A DNA stretch of 5,701 nt from Spirochaetaceae bacterium (GTDB taxonomy: Bacteria > Spirochaetota > Spirochaetia > Treponematales > Breznakiellaceae). Where the stretch lies: NCBI GenBank assembly GCA_031269165.1, contig JAISZQ010000345.1, positions 1 through 5,701 of the forward strand. The letters run 5' to 3'. The notes beneath the pieces were generated by a model. It saw only the letters and a program-made list of their open reading frames with translations. It was not told the DNA's origin and did no database searches. The translations under genes and the position numbers were made by a program. This document shows, piece by piece, positions 5,106 through 5,701 of this stretch (its first letter is position 1; each line of letters opens with the position of its first letter).

Positions 5106-5701
5106 ATGAAAACTATAGCCCAAATCATAGGAGGAGCGCAAGCTCTTCTGAATATCTCTTTCGATCTTCAAGGATGTTTTGAAGAATATCTGTCAGACGA
5201 ACACAAAACATTCCTGCATATGTTGCGGGCCGAAGAGCAGATACCGCCTCTTATACGCCTGTATGCGGGAACCGGAAGGATACTGTATGAGTACGGCCCT
5301 TTTATGAGGAGTTTTTTAGCCATGAGGTATTTCGGGATAGAGAAGGTGAGCCGGTTAATCCAGCGGCTTAAAGGGGAGCCGAACCTGCGGTTGCTGTGCG
5401 GGTTTGCGAAGGTGCCCGGCAAGGCGGCGTTTTCCCGGATGTTTGCATTTCTTTCGGGACAGGAGGGGCTGCTTGAAAAGCCGCTGGAGGGGATAGTGGC
5501 GGTGGCGCATAAAGCCCCGGAGAAGGATAAGGGCACGGAAAAGGACAGAGGCCTGGCGGTATATCATGTAAACCGGGACTCAACGGCGATACCGGCGCGG
5601 GAGAAAGTTATGAAAAAGCCGAGGGAAAAGGCGCCGGAAGCGGGGAAAACGGCCCAAAAACAGCCCGAAACCCCCGAAAGAACCGACGGTCATAGAAAAG
5701 C
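5106..5701 (+). CDS. DDE transposase, N-terminal 198 codons (cut by window edge)
   Basis: The frame opens MKTIAQIIGGAQALLN at the ATG following the AGGAGG and stays open to the end of the window. Residues about 64-120 (FMRSFLAMRYFGIEKVSRLI, then GFAKVPGKAAFSRMFAFLSG) match the helical N-terminal domain (DUF772-like) of IS5/IS1182-type transposases. VYHVNRDSTAIPAREK (152-167) carries the first catalytic Asp, Asp158. It is followed by a Lys/Pro-rich linker (about 168-198), usual in this group before the RNase-H-fold core. The remaining Asp and Glu are outside the window, so activity cannot be judged. No frameshift or stop is seen in the visible part. Transcription may be fed by read-through from the kinase gene just upstream. 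Confidence 0.85.
   Translation, partial: MKTIAQIIGGAQALLNISFDLQGCFEEYLSDEHKTFLHMLRAEEQIPPLIRLYAGTGRILYEYGPFMRSFLAMRYFGIEKVSRLIQRLKGEPNLRLLCGFAKVPGKAAFSRMFAFLSGQEGLLEKPLEGIVAVAHKAPEKDKGTEKDRGLAVYHVNRDSTAIPAREKVMKKPREKAPEAGKTAQKQPETPERTDGHRK

Noticed and set aside
5168..5583. Several minus-strand frames of 70-122 codons opposite the transposase
   Set aside because: They lie antisense to a transposase frame with a good ribosome binding site and a recognisable catalytic motif.
1..5701. Composite transposon carrying the core genes between two insertion sequences
   Set aside because: The two elements have different end sequences and different transposase starts, so they are unlikely to move the intervening housekeeping genes as a unit.

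Overview
The window looks like chromosomal DNA of a spirochaete, most likely a Treponema-type bacterium such as the termite-gut or other environmental treponemes. The reasons are the gene order (a small zinc-ribbon protein, S20, HU and Lnt in one run, an order I remember from treponemes but could not look up here), the Treponema-like HU and S20 proteins, a uridine-kinase-like protein of the kind treponemes carry, and the transposase types. Species cannot be fixed from sequence alone. Core genes are bracketed on both sides by outward-facing insertion sequences, each cut by a window edge.

Layout. Positions 1-222 (minus strand) are the end of an insertion sequence: the first 16 codons of a transposase, its ribosome binding site, and a 122-bp palindromic end region with near-identical 29-bp arms. 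Positions 223-421 hold no gene. They contain a small palindrome, a 9-bp inverted repeat and a GC-rich block of successive hairpins just downstream of lnt, which looks like a dispersed repeat and may also end transcription. Positions 422-3013 (minus strand) are a compact four-gene operon read right to left: 57-aa zinc-ribbon protein, rpsT (ribosomal protein S20), an HU-family DNA-binding protein, and lnt (apolipoprotein N-acyltransferase). Gaps are 12, 15 and 54 bases. Positions 3014-3243 are a divergent control region with a long imperfect inverted repeat. Positions 3244-4998 (plus strand) encode a 584-aa nucleoside (uridine-type) kinase with an N-terminal half related to the TGS and second additional domains of threonyl-tRNA synthetase. 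Only about 14 bases after its stop a second insertion sequence begins, whose DDE transposase (from 5106, plus strand) runs off the right edge.

Together, the minus-strand operon couples ribosome assembly, nucleoid structure and lipoprotein maturation, all growth-linked housekeeping; the last matters greatly in spirochaetes, whose envelopes are rich in lipoproteins. The divergent kinase probably acts in nucleoside salvage. I see no clear evidence for a new multi-gene system. The most unusual points are the palindromic insertion-sequence leader, the GC-rich hairpin repeat behind lnt, the inverted repeat in the divergent promoter region, and the small zinc-ribbon gene leading the operon.
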